Shown one piece after another: positions 1-6,747 of a stretch of DNA of 44,804 bases. Made by a program: the position numbers and the translations under genes. Location of the stretch: NCBI GenBank assembly GCA_050999155.1, contig JBPCPM010000153.1, forward strand, positions 1-44,804, given 5' to 3'. This stretch comes from JBPCPM01 sp050999155 (GTDB lineage Bacteria > Actinomycetota > Thermoleophilia > Solirubrobacterales > 70-9). The notes under the pieces are model-generated. The model ran no database searches. It saw only the letters and a list, made by a program, of their open reading frames with translations, and was not told the origin of the DNA. The first letter of the stretch is position 1. Every line of letters begins with the position of its first letter.

Positions 1-1
1 G

Positions 2-148
2 TTCATCGAAGGTGCCCTGTGGCGTGCCCGCCCGGCCGACCCGGCGGGCACGATCAGGGCCGGTAGAGTCCGCGTAGACCGAGTCGAGGGCCTGACGCTC
101 ATCGTCAGCCCCTCGGCCACCGACAGGCCCGAAGCGGCCCAGACCTAA
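2..148 (+). CDS. NfeD-like protein, C-terminal part (5' end outside window)
   Basis: An open frame enters from the left edge and ends at TAA 146-148. Its last 48 residues contain GALWRARPADP and VEGLTLIVSP, the typical strands of the small OB-fold that ends NfeD proteins. NfeD partners are membrane proteins paired with SPFH/slipin proteins, and a slipin gene follows after 10 bases, which strongly supports the call. The slipin ribosome binding site overlaps this stop codon, so the two are probably one transcript. The membrane part, and any N-terminal protease domain, lies outside the window, so long and short NfeD forms cannot be told apart. Confidence 0.75.
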   Translation, partial: FIEGALWRARPADPAGTIRAGRVRVDRVEGLTLIVSPSATDRPEAAQT

Positions 149-158
149 GGAGTTCTCC

Positions 159-1037
159 ATGGGCGTTGTCATCGCCGTCATCGCCATCGTCGCGTTCATC
201 GCGATCGTGGTGCTCGCATCGTCGGTGCGGATCTGGTGCGAGTACGAGCGCGGCGTCGTGTTCCGGCTCGGGCGCCTGATCGGGCAGAAGGGCCCCGGCC
301 TGATCTTCCTCATCCCGTTCGTCGACCGGATGGTGCGCGTCGACCTGCGCACGGTCACGCTCAACGTGCCGCCGCAAGAGGTCATCACCCACGACAACGT
401 GCCGGCCCGGGTCAACGCCGTCGCCTACTTCCGGGTGATGGACGCCAACCGCGCGATCGTCGAGGTCGAGAACTTCCTCCTGGCCACGAGCCAAATCGCC
501 CAGACCACGCTGCGCGCGGTGCTCGGCAAGGCCGAGCTCGACACCCTGCTGGCCGAGCGCGAGCGACTGAACTCCGAGCTCCAGCAGGTCGTCGACGAGC
601 AGACCGAACCGTGGGGCGTGAAGGTCTCGGTGGTCGAGGTCCAGGGCGTGGAGATCCCCGAGAACATGCAGCGCGCCATGGCCCGCCAGGCCGAGGCCGA
701 GCGCGAGCGGCGGGCGAAGGTCATCAACGCCGAAGGCGAGTTCCAGGCCTCCGAGCGCCTGTTCCAGGCGGCCGAGGTCATGAGCCAGAACACGGTCGCG
801 CTGCAGCTGCGCTACCTGCAGACCCTGATCGAGGTCGGCGTCAACCAGAACTCGACGATCGTGTTCCCCTTGCCCCTCGATCTCATCACGCCGCTCATGG
901 ACGGGCTGGGCACCATCAAGGCCGCGACGCCCGAGCCCGACAGCCCGGCCCCCAAGCTGCGCGCTCCGGCCCCCGTTGAGCAGGACCTCGCGGCGGACGA
1001 ACCGGACCTCGAGGATCTGCCGCCATCGCGGTCTTGA
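159..1037 (+). CDS. Slipin / stomatin-like SPFH (Band 7) membrane protein
   Basis: The 292-residue protein opens with one hydrophobic segment (about residues 2-24), followed by the slipin signature YERGVVFRLGRL and a full Band 7 domain to about residue 200. A charged Ala/Glu/Arg helical stretch follows (MARQAEAERERRAKV), and the last 35 residues are acidic and proline-rich. Slipins oligomerise on the cytoplasmic membrane face and organise membrane microdomains; bacterial ones work with NfeD, whose gene end lies just upstream. AGGAG at 148-152, six bases before ATG 159, supports the start. The gene overlaps the next start as TTGA. The client process is not visible from sequence. Confidence 0.9.
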   Translation: MGVVIAVIAIVAFIAIVVLASSVRIWCEYERGVVFRLGRLIGQKGPGLIFLIPFVDRMVRVDLRTVTLNVPPQEVITHDNVPARVNAVAYFRVMDANRAIVEVENFLLATSQIAQTTLRAVLGKAELDTLLAERERLNSELQQVVDEQTEPWGVKVSVVEVQGVEIPENMQRAMARQAEAERERRAKVINAEGEFQASERLFQAAEVMSQNTVALQLRYLQTLIEVGVNQNSTIVFPLPLDLITPLMDGLGTIKAATPEPDSPAPKLRAPAPVEQDLAADEPDLEDLPPSRS

Positions 1038-1462
1038 CCCGGCTGGTTCGCGAGGCGGCCGAGGCCGACGAGCTTGCTGCGGCCCGGTCGCTTCGCCGGA
1101 CGGTGTTCTGCGCCGAGCAGGGGGTCGACCCGGCCGCCGAGACCGACGGACGGGATCACGAGGGGCGCCACTTCATCGTCGTGGAGGACGACGACGTGGT
1201 CGCCACCTGCCGGGTGCTGCCCGGCGCGACCGCCCGCCTGAGCCGCATGGCCGTGCAGGCCGACCGGCGCGGGCACGGCATCGGCGGCGAGCTGCTCGCC
1301 CACGCCGAGGAACAGGCAGGCCGCGCGGGATCGGAGGCCGTGGCGCTGCACTCCCAGGACACGGTGCGCGGCTTCTACGAGCACCACGGCTACACCGTGA
1401 CGGGCGAGCCGTTTCGCGAGCAGGGCATCGACCACCTCCCGATGGCCAAGCGGCTGGCGTGA
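1034..1462 (+). CDS. GNAT-family N-acetyltransferase (ElaA/YjcF type)
   Basis: The 142-residue protein fits a single GNAT domain. It has the N-terminal pattern VFCAEQGVDPAAETDGRD followed by HFIVV, which is characteristic of the ElaA/YjcF subgroup. The acetyl-CoA loop is visible as RRGHGIGGELL and the last strand as GFYEHHGYTVTG. The start is a TTG at 1034 that overlaps the slipin stop (TTGA), so translation is probably coupled. The end overlaps the next gene as GTGA. The substrate cannot be predicted; this subgroup acts on small amines or peptides. Confidence 0.85.
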   Translation: MTRLVREAAEADELAAARSLRRTVFCAEQGVDPAAETDGRDHEGRHFIVVEDDDVVATCRVLPGATARLSRMAVQADRRGHGIGGELLAHAEEQAGRAGSEAVALHSQDTVRGFYEHHGYTVTGEPFREQGIDHLPMAKRLA

Positions 1463-2496
1463 GCTCCGAGGCGCGCATCGATCAGCTCACCGGACTGCGG
1501 GTGCTGCTGGCGCCGGCGCGGGCCGAGCGGCCCGACGACTTCGCGGGGGCGGCGCGCCGGCCTCCCGCCTCCGCCCAGGACCGCTGTCCGTTTTGCGCCG
1601 GGCGGGAGGACAAGACACCCCCCGAGACCGACGCCGAGCGCCCGGAGGGCGGCGAGGAGAACGGCCCCGGCTGGGTGACCCGGTCGGTTCCCAACCTCTA
1701 CCCGGCGCTGTCGAGCCCCGACGGCGAGGGCGCGCAACCGTCGACCGGGCCCATCGACCCGATGGCAACCTCGTCGAAACGACGGGGCACACCGGGGCTG
1801 TTTGGTCGCCGCGAGGTCCAGGGCGCCCACGAGGTGATCATCAACGGGCCCGACCACCACACAGCGTTGTCGGATCTCGAGCCCGGCCAGGTCGACGCTG
1901 CCGTGGCGATGTGGCGGCAGCGGATGCGCGCGCACGCCGGCGCCGCGTATCTGCACCTGATCGTCAACGAAGGTCCCGTGGCCGGTGCCTCGCTCGAACA
2001 CACCCACGCCCAGCTGTACGCGCTGCCGTTCGTGCCCGCCGCGGTGGCACGCGAGCGCGAGCGGTTCGGCGCTTACAACCAAGAAAGCCAGGGCGCGAAC
2101 CTGCTGGGGGACATCGCCGCGGAGGAGGTGCGCCGCCGCGAGCGGCTGGTCGCCCACGACGACGAGGCGCTGCTCGTGGCCCCGTGGGCCTCACGCGCCC
2201 CGTTCGAGCTGCGCGTCATTCCACGCTCGCCCGAGCCGCGCTTTGAGGACGACGACCGCGGCGCGGCGATGATGGGCCACGCCCTGCGACTGCTGGCGCG
2301 GCGATTCAATGGACCGCCGCAGCTCAACATCTGGGTGCGCACGGCACCGCGCGGAACCGAGGCCTTCTGCTGGCACGTCGACATCGCCCCGCGCCTGACC
2401 ATCAAGGCCGGCTTCGAGCTCGGGACCGGCGTCGACATCAACATCTACCCGCCGGAGCGCGCCGCCGAGGACCTCCGGACCCTGGAGCACGCATGA
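1459..2496 (+). CDS. GalT-like hexose-1-phosphate nucleotidyltransferase (HIT superfamily)
   Basis: The 345-residue protein has a zinc-type CPFC at residues 43-46. It also has the GalT active-site block NEGPVAGASLEHTHAQ, with His181, His183 and Gln185 forming the HxHxQ motif in which the second His carries the uridylyl group in known GalT enzymes. A second HIT-like half follows, with WHVDIAPR near the C-terminus. It likely transfers a nucleotide monophosphate between sugar-1-phosphates, though no other Leloir gene is nearby, so the substrate may not be galactose. The start is GTG 1459, which overlaps the previous TGA; an open frame extends upstream to 976 but runs inside the two preceding genes and has no domain content. 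Confidence 0.8.
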   Translation: MSSEARIDQLTGLRVLLAPARAERPDDFAGAARRPPASAQDRCPFCAGREDKTPPETDAERPEGGEENGPGWVTRSVPNLYPALSSPDGEGAQPSTGPIDPMATSSKRRGTPGLFGRREVQGAHEVIINGPDHHTALSDLEPGQVDAAVAMWRQRMRAHAGAAYLHLIVNEGPVAGASLEHTHAQLYALPFVPAAVARERERFGAYNQESQGANLLGDIAAEEVRRRERLVAHDDEALLVAPWASRAPFELRVIPRSPEPRFEDDDRGAAMMGHALRLLARRFNGPPQLNIWVRTAPRGTEAFCWHVDIAPRLTIKAGFELGTGVDINIYPPERAAEDLRTLEHA

Positions 2497-3185
2497 GCGG
2501 ACCACAGCGACGTCCCGTCCCCCGGTATCTCGCCGACGCGCCCGACGAGGGTCAGCCGCACGGCCGCTGGGCGCGGCTGCTCGGCGAGGAGGTGCTCAAG
2601 GCGTGGTCGCGGATGCCCGACCTTCCCGAGGGCGCCGGCGAACCGGGCGAGGGCCGCTGGTTTCCCAGCCGCCGCTGGGGCGGTCGCGTCTACCAGCCGT
2701 TCACCGCGCACGAGAGCACCAGCGGGGCCGGCGACGGCGAGGCGACGACGAGCCCGGCCGAGGATCCGCTGGAGTACTACGGTCACGTGTCCTACGTGCG
2801 GCCGCCGGAGGGCGAGCCCCGTGGCCTGGTCGCCCGCCTGGACTTCACCGACGTGCTGGCCGCCGACAACCCCGACTGGCAGGTCGACATCAACGACGAC
2901 GTGATCGGCCGCTGGTCGGCGCTGCACGGCGCGGCCGACGTGACGCTGATCTGGGGCGCGCCGCTGGTACCCGGCGCGGTCGTGGCCACCGCCGAGGTCG
3001 ACGGCGAGACCGTCGACCAGGCCGACGTCACCGACAGCCTCTTCACCCTCGTGGCCCCCGACGTGGTCGAGGTGGGCGGCGACGAGCTGCTGTGCGAGGT
3101 GGCGTTGTACGGCGCCAAGGGCCAGGAGCTGGCCCGGGAGAGCCTGTATGCGCCCGAGGATGACGGGGACCGTGAGGAGTCGTGA
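2493..3185 (+). CDS. Conserved-looking protein of unknown function
   Basis: This is a 230-residue soluble, acidic protein that I do not recognise. The N-terminal half includes RRPVPRYLADAPDEG, GRWARLLGEEVLKAWSRMP and the aromatic patch GRWFPSRRWGGRVYQPF. The C-terminal half reads like a beta-rich domain (DPLEYYGHVSYVRP, LIWGAPLVPGAVVATAEVDG, LLCEVALYGAKGQEL). There is no signal peptide or membrane segment. The start overlaps the GalT-like stop as ATGA, so it is probably co-expressed with the slipin-GNAT-GalT genes. The coding call rests on operon position, codon pattern and lack of a better competing frame. Confidence 0.8.
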   Translation: MSGPQRRPVPRYLADAPDEGQPHGRWARLLGEEVLKAWSRMPDLPEGAGEPGEGRWFPSRRWGGRVYQPFTAHESTSGAGDGEATTSPAEDPLEYYGHVSYVRPPEGEPRGLVARLDFTDVLAADNPDWQVDINDDVIGRWSALHGAADVTLIWGAPLVPGAVVATAEVDGETVDQADVTDSLFTLVAPDVVEVGGDELLCEVALYGAKGQELARESLYAPEDDGDREES

Positions 3186-3217
3186 GCCGAGCCGCGGATG
3201 CCGCCCCGCCGAGCCTC

Positions 3218-3223
3218 TACGCT
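3218..3223 (+). promoter_or_regulatory. -10 element for tRNA-Arg
   Basis: TACGCT lies 11 bases upstream of the mature tRNA 5' end, inside the 49-base gap after the preceding gene. The distance allows initiation a few bases before the tRNA. No clear -35 is seen. Confidence 0.45.
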
Positions 3224-3234
3224 CCCGACCACCA

Positions 3235-3308
<74 letters not shown>

Positions 3309-3499
3309 TTGCTATCGGCTGGCGGCCCCATGTTTGGTGGCGTCACACTTCAATCGTGGACGCCGCGTCGATCGTCTTCGTGGACTTCATGCTCGTGGCT
3401 GCTTTCACCGTCGCCCCGGCTGCGGGGGCTGAAGGCTCGAAGGGGTTCCGGTAATAGTCGGGGCGCGGCCGCTGCGGGCGACCGTGCCCCGGAACCACC

Positions 3500-3700
3500 T
3501 CAGTTCTCGCGGCGTTTGACCTCGACAGCCTTGTCGGCCATCTCGTCTTGGGCCTCGTCGAGCTCTTCCTTGGCCTGGCCGCGGTTCTGCTCCTTCTGGC
3601 CCTGCTGCTGCAGGCCCTTGTTGCCGGTCAGGTCACCGGCGGCTTCCTTGATGCGGCCCTTGGCCTTGTCGAACAGGCCCTTTTCCTTGCCGTCTGCCAT
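3500..3700 (-). CDS. CsbD-family stress protein
   Basis: This 66-residue hydrophilic protein begins MADGKEKGLFDKAKGRIKE and continues AAGDLTGNKGLQQQG, the standard CsbD core of two short amphipathic helices rich in Lys, Glu and Gln. In Bacillus subtilis csbD is under sigma-B control; the molecular role is unknown. The ATG at 3698-3700 is preceded on the minus strand by a strong GAGGAG ribosome site. The open frame extends further upstream, but only through the repeat-containing intergenic region, so the internal ATG is preferred. A sigma-B-type promoter sits about 30 bases upstream (3732-3757), matching the family's usual regulation. Confidence 0.9.
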   Translation of the reverse strand: MADGKEKGLFDKAKGRIKEAAGDLTGNKGLQQQGQKEQNRGQAKEELDEAQDEMADKAVEVKRREN

Positions 3701-3731
3701 CTCGTGCTCCTCGGGTAGGGGATACCGGGGG

Positions 3732-3757
3732 GTACCCGTCCCTACAGCCGAAAAACC
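3732..3757 (-). promoter_or_regulatory. Sigma-B/SigF-type promoter for the CsbD-like gene
   Basis: Read on the minus strand, GGTTTT (3757-3752) is followed by a 14-base spacer and GGGTAC (3737-3732). This fits the actinobacterial sigma-B/SigF consensus (GTTT-like -35, GGGTAT/C -10, 14-17 spacing). Initiation would give a leader of roughly 25 bases carrying the GAGGAG site of the CsbD-like gene. Confidence 0.65.
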
Positions 3758-3771
3758 AGCCACGGCCGCGC

Positions 3772-3893
3772 GGCTGAACGCTCGGAGGGGCTCCAACGCC
3801 GGTATGCGTCCACTCCCCGGTCCCACCGGCCGGACGGTTCGGGGCTGAACGCTCACGGGGGTCCCAGCGCCGCCCAGCGTTCAATCCCCGGTC
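3772..3893. repeat. Two imperfect direct repeats, 71-bp period
   Basis: Segments 3772-3822 and 3843-3893 align without gaps over 51 bases, with 39 identical by eye. Both begin with the same 12 bases (GGCTGAACGCTC) and both end with CCCCGGTC. They fill the space between the pyrE stop and the sigma-B-type promoter. They could be a tandem duplication or two copies of a regulator site; neither copy looks like an intrinsic terminator. Confidence 0.6.
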
Positions 3894-3896
3894 TGG

Positions 3897-4478
3897 CTAG
3901 CGGTCGGGGCGGTCCGGGTGGATGTCGTCGATGGTCAGCAGCGTGCGGTAGGGGGCCTGCGCCGCCTGCTCGATCGCTTCGGCCCCCCCGGCCAGGCGGT
4001 CGAGAACCGCGACCACACCGACGACCTCGTGGCCGTCGCCTTGGATCCGCTCGATGGCCTGCACCGTGGAGCCGCCGGTGGTGACCACGTCCTCGACGAC
4101 CAGGCACCGCGTGCCTGGCTCGAGGATCGGGCCCTCGATCCAGCGCTGCAGGCCGTGGGCCTTGCGGTCCTTGCGCACGAAGAAGGCGACGAGGTCATCG
4201 CCGGCCGGATCGGCGATGGCCGCACAGGCCAGGGGGTCGGCGCCCATGGTCAGGCCGCCGACGGCCTGCGCTCCCCGCTCGGCGGCCTCGGCGGCAACGA
4301 GCGTGCCGACGGCCCGCAGCCCCGCCGGGCGCAGGAGGGCGCGCTTGGCATCGACGTAGTACTGGGCTGTCGCGCCACTGGACAGCACGACCTCGCCGAT
4401 GACCAGCGCGTGCTCTCGCACCTCAGCGAGCAGCGTCGCTTCGGCCTTCCCTCGGGCGGTCCCCGTCTGCCGGCTCAA
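3897..4478 (-). CDS. pyrE: Orotate phosphoribosyltransferase
   Basis: PyrE converts orotate and PRPP to OMP in pyrimidine synthesis. The 193-residue protein has the family N-terminus REHALVIGEVVLSSGATAQYY, the catalytic loop RKDRKAHG (about residues 102-109) and the PRPP-binding motif CLVVEDVVTTGGST (about 125-138). The start is inferred to be TTG at 4478, overlapping the stop of the upstream L,D-transpeptidase as TTGA; this gives about 20 residues before REHAL, normal for the family. The much longer upstream open frame is the transpeptidase gene read out of frame. Co-transcription with a cell-wall gene is unusual, and no other pyr gene is present here. Confidence 0.92.
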   Translation of the reverse strand: MSRQTGTARGKAEATLLAEVREHALVIGEVVLSSGATAQYYVDAKRALLRPAGLRAVGTLVAAEAAERGAQAVGGLTMGADPLACAAIADPAGDDLVAFFVRKDRKAHGLQRWIEGPILEPGTRCLVVEDVVTTGGSTVQAIERIQGDGHEVVGVVAVLDRLAGGAEAIEQAAQAPYRTLLTIDDIHPDRPDR

Positions 4479-5566
4479 CGGTAGGTGTGCACGTGGTCGC
4501 CGCGGCGCATCCAGCGGTAGATCGAGCGCGCGTTCGGCGGCGGCACACGGACACAGCCGTGGCTGGCGTTGTAGCTGGGCACCGACTTGTAGCCGTGGAT
4601 GGCGTAGCCGCCGCGGAAGTACACCGACCAGATCATCCCCAGGCTGTTGGTGCCGGCCTCGTGGCGATAGACACGGAAACGGCCCCGGATGGTCGGCGTC
4701 CTTGGCGAACCGGTGGACACGTGGTAGGTCCGGTACACGCGTCCGTTGCGGACCAGGGCCATCACCTGCCGGGAGATGTCGATCTCGGCCCGGCGGCGCC
4801 CGTCGCGGCGGGTCGACTTGGGCCGGAATGCTCCCCCGCCCACGATCGTCCGCCACACCCGGTCGTTGACCGCCGCAGTGCGGCCCAGGCCGTTGACCTT
4901 GCGGAAGGCCAGCACCGCCCGCTGGGTACCGGTGTCGTAGCGACCGCTGCGCGGGACGGCGTAGTGGCGGCGGGCCAGCAGGCGCTGCAGGGCGCTGGCC
5001 CTCCATCCGGATGTGCGTGTGGTGATCCGGGGGAAGACCAGCGAGAACCGCCGTGTCGTCGTTTGGCTGATCGGGCCATTGGAGACCGCCGCCCGAGCCG
5101 AGAGGTGGAACCTGCCCTCGGCGCGGGGGAGGAAGCTCGCCGTGACGACACCCACGTCGCGTCCGGGGACCTTCGTGGCCACCCGGACCCGTTTCATGAA
5201 TGTTCGGCCGCTGCGGGCGCCTGTGAGCTCGACGTTGGTTCCCGGCTGCCACGGACGCACGACTACACGGACCCTCGTGCGGTCCCCCAGCCGGGCCAGG
5301 CGCCGGCCGGAGCGTGTCTCGACCCCGCCCAGCTTCACGGTGACGCGAGGCCGTTGCGGCGCCGTTCGGGAGCTGCGGGGGGCCGGACCGGAATCCGTCG
5401 CGGCAGAAGCCGGCTCGGACCTTGGCGCGACCGTCGGCGCGGCCTGCGTCGCCGTCTGGCCGACGGCGGCCTTGTCAACACCGGCCGACGGCTCGGCGGC
5501 ACCGGCGGCGGGGGCGACGAGCGCCCCGGCCACGACCATCCCTGTCACGGCTCTCCCTGGGAGCAT
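4475..5566 (-). CDS. L,D-transpeptidase (YkuD) with peptidoglycan-binding domain
   Basis: This secreted cell-wall enzyme forms 3-3 cross-links or attaches proteins to peptidoglycan. The 363-residue protein has a short signal peptide (VVAGALVAPAAGA), an Ala/Pro-rich linker, a beta-sandwich-like region (about 70-190) and a peptidoglycan-binding module (LQRLLARRHYAVPRSGRYD). A C-terminal YkuD domain carries the active-site motif HGYKSVPSYNASHGCVR, with Cys338 as nucleophile. ATG 5566 is the start; GAGG lies directly against it, so initiation may not rely on a spaced Shine-Dalgarno site. It is divergent from the acetyltransferase at 5638 and overlaps pyrE by four bases. Confidence 0.92.
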   Translation of the reverse strand: MLPGRAVTGMVVAGALVAPAAGAAEPSAGVDKAAVGQTATQAAPTVAPRSEPASAATDSGPAPRSSRTAPQRPRVTVKLGGVETRSGRRLARLGDRTRVRVVVRPWQPGTNVELTGARSGRTFMKRVRVATKVPGRDVGVVTASFLPRAEGRFHLSARAAVSNGPISQTTTRRFSLVFPRITTRTSGWRASALQRLLARRHYAVPRSGRYDTGTQRAVLAFRKVNGLGRTAAVNDRVWRTIVGGGAFRPKSTRRDGRRRAEIDISRQVMALVRNGRVYRTYHVSTGSPRTPTIRGRFRVYRHEAGTNSLGMIWSVYFRGGYAIHGYKSVPSYNASHGCVRVPPPNARSIYRWMRRGDHVHTYR

Positions 5567-5622
5567 CCTCGGTTTCTACCACGGTACGGCTCCCGAGGAC
5601 AGGCATCGTCGGCGTCGCTCGC

Positions 5623-5628
5623 TAGCGT
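5623..5628 (+). promoter_or_regulatory. -10 element, probably leaderless start
   Basis: TAGCGT ends 9 bases before the GTG start of the acetyltransferase at 5638, with no Shine-Dalgarno sequence between. A transcript starting 7-9 bases after the hexamer would begin at the start codon. Confidence 0.5.
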
Positions 5629-5637
5629 GACCGCCCC

Positions 5638-6747
5638 GTGAGCGGCGACTCTTCCATCTCCCCCTCGGACCGGCTGCGCGTCAAGGTCGTCACCGGCACC
5701 CTCGAAACCCTCCTGCCCGAGTGGGAGGAGCTGTTCGGCCGCGACTCGCGCGCGATGCCGTTCAGCTCGGCCGGATGGGCCCGGGCCTGGGTCCAGCACT
5801 ACCCGGACATGGGCGAGCCGTGGGTGCTGACCGTCCGTGACGCGTGGGGCACCCTCCTCGGGATCGCGCCCTTTGCGCTGACCCGGCGCGGACCGGCTCG
5901 CGTGCTGGGCGCCTTCGGCTCCGACCCGGCCGACTACTGGGACATCGTGGCCGACGACAACCACAGGGAGTCCGTGGTCGAAGCGGCCATCGCCGGCCTG
6001 CTGGCCAACGCCGGTTCGTGGGATCTGCTGAACCTGACCTGCCTGCCGGCCTGGTCGGACACGCACACGGCGTTTGAGCGCCACCGCGACCTGCGGGCCT
6101 ACACACGACCGTGGATCCCCTGCCCTGCCGTCCGCCTCCCGGCGACCTTCGACGAGTGGCTCGCCAGGCTGAGCTCCAACCGGCGGTCGAACTTCCGCCG
6201 GGCGATCAAGAAGGTCGACAACGGCACCGTGACGATCCGCGAGGTGACCGACCCGGCCGAGCTGCCCGGGGCCGTGGCCCGCTGGCAGCAACTACGCAAG
6301 GACCAGTGGGACGGCCGCGGCATGACGATCGCCCGCACCCACATCGTTCCCCGGTTTCGCGACTTCACCACCGCGCTGGTGCGCGACCTCGTGCCGGCGG
6401 GCCTCGCCGTGGTCTGGGAGGTGCTGGCCGACGACCAGCAGGCCGGGATCTACATCAACTACCAGGACAGCACCACGTTCTACCGCGAGCTCGGCGGTTT
6501 CGACCTCGAGTTCACGAACCTGGGAATCGGCAAGATCACCGACGTGTACGGGATCCGCCAGAGCATCGAGGCGGGGCGCACGTGGTTCGACTTCACGGTC
6601 GGCAGCGAGGACTACAAGTACTCCTACGGCGCCGAGGAGCGCTACGTGCCGCGGTCGATCTTCGCCCACCGAGGGGCCCGCAGCCAGGTGGCGCTGCACG
6701 CGGCGATCGCAGCCGATCACCGTCGTGGCCGCGAGGATCAGCTCTAG
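5638..6747 (+). CDS. CelD/BcsL-type GNAT acetyltransferase
   Basis: The 369-residue protein carries the FemAB-like GNAT arrangement of the CelD/BcsL group (Acetyltransf_6). An N-terminal half has WEELFGRDSRAMPFSSAGW, and the core has LSSNRRSNFRRAIKKV and YRELGGFDLEF. The C-terminal signature is WFDFTVGSEDYKYSYGAEER, the usual place for the D-F-x-G-x-x-x-Y-K pattern. Relatives modify exopolysaccharides or cell-surface glycans. Its stop overlaps that of the convergent flippase gene by four bases (CTAG), and the pairing fits a surface-polysaccharide role. GTG 5638 has no ribosome site but has a -10 hexamer at leaderless distance. Confidence 0.82.
   Translation: MSGDSSISPSDRLRVKVVTGTLETLLPEWEELFGRDSRAMPFSSAGWARAWVQHYPDMGEPWVLTVRDAWGTLLGIAPFALTRRGPARVLGAFGSDPADYWDIVADDNHRESVVEAAIAGLLANAGSWDLLNLTCLPAWSDTHTAFERHRDLRAYTRPWIPCPAVRLPATFDEWLARLSSNRRSNFRRAIKKVDNGTVTIREVTDPAELPGAVARWQQLRKDQWDGRGMTIARTHIVPRFRDFTTALVRDLVPAGLAVVWEVLADDQQAGIYINYQDSTTFYRELGGFDLEFTNLGIGKITDVYGIRQSIEAGRTWFDFTVGSEDYKYSYGAEERYVPRSIFAHRGARSQVALHAAIAADHRRGREDQL

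Noticed and set aside
3801..3810. Ten-base identity between 3801-3810 and 39931-39940 (GGTATGCGTC)
   Set aside because: One copy overlaps a promoter and the other does not; ten-base matches are expected by chance many times in 45 kb.
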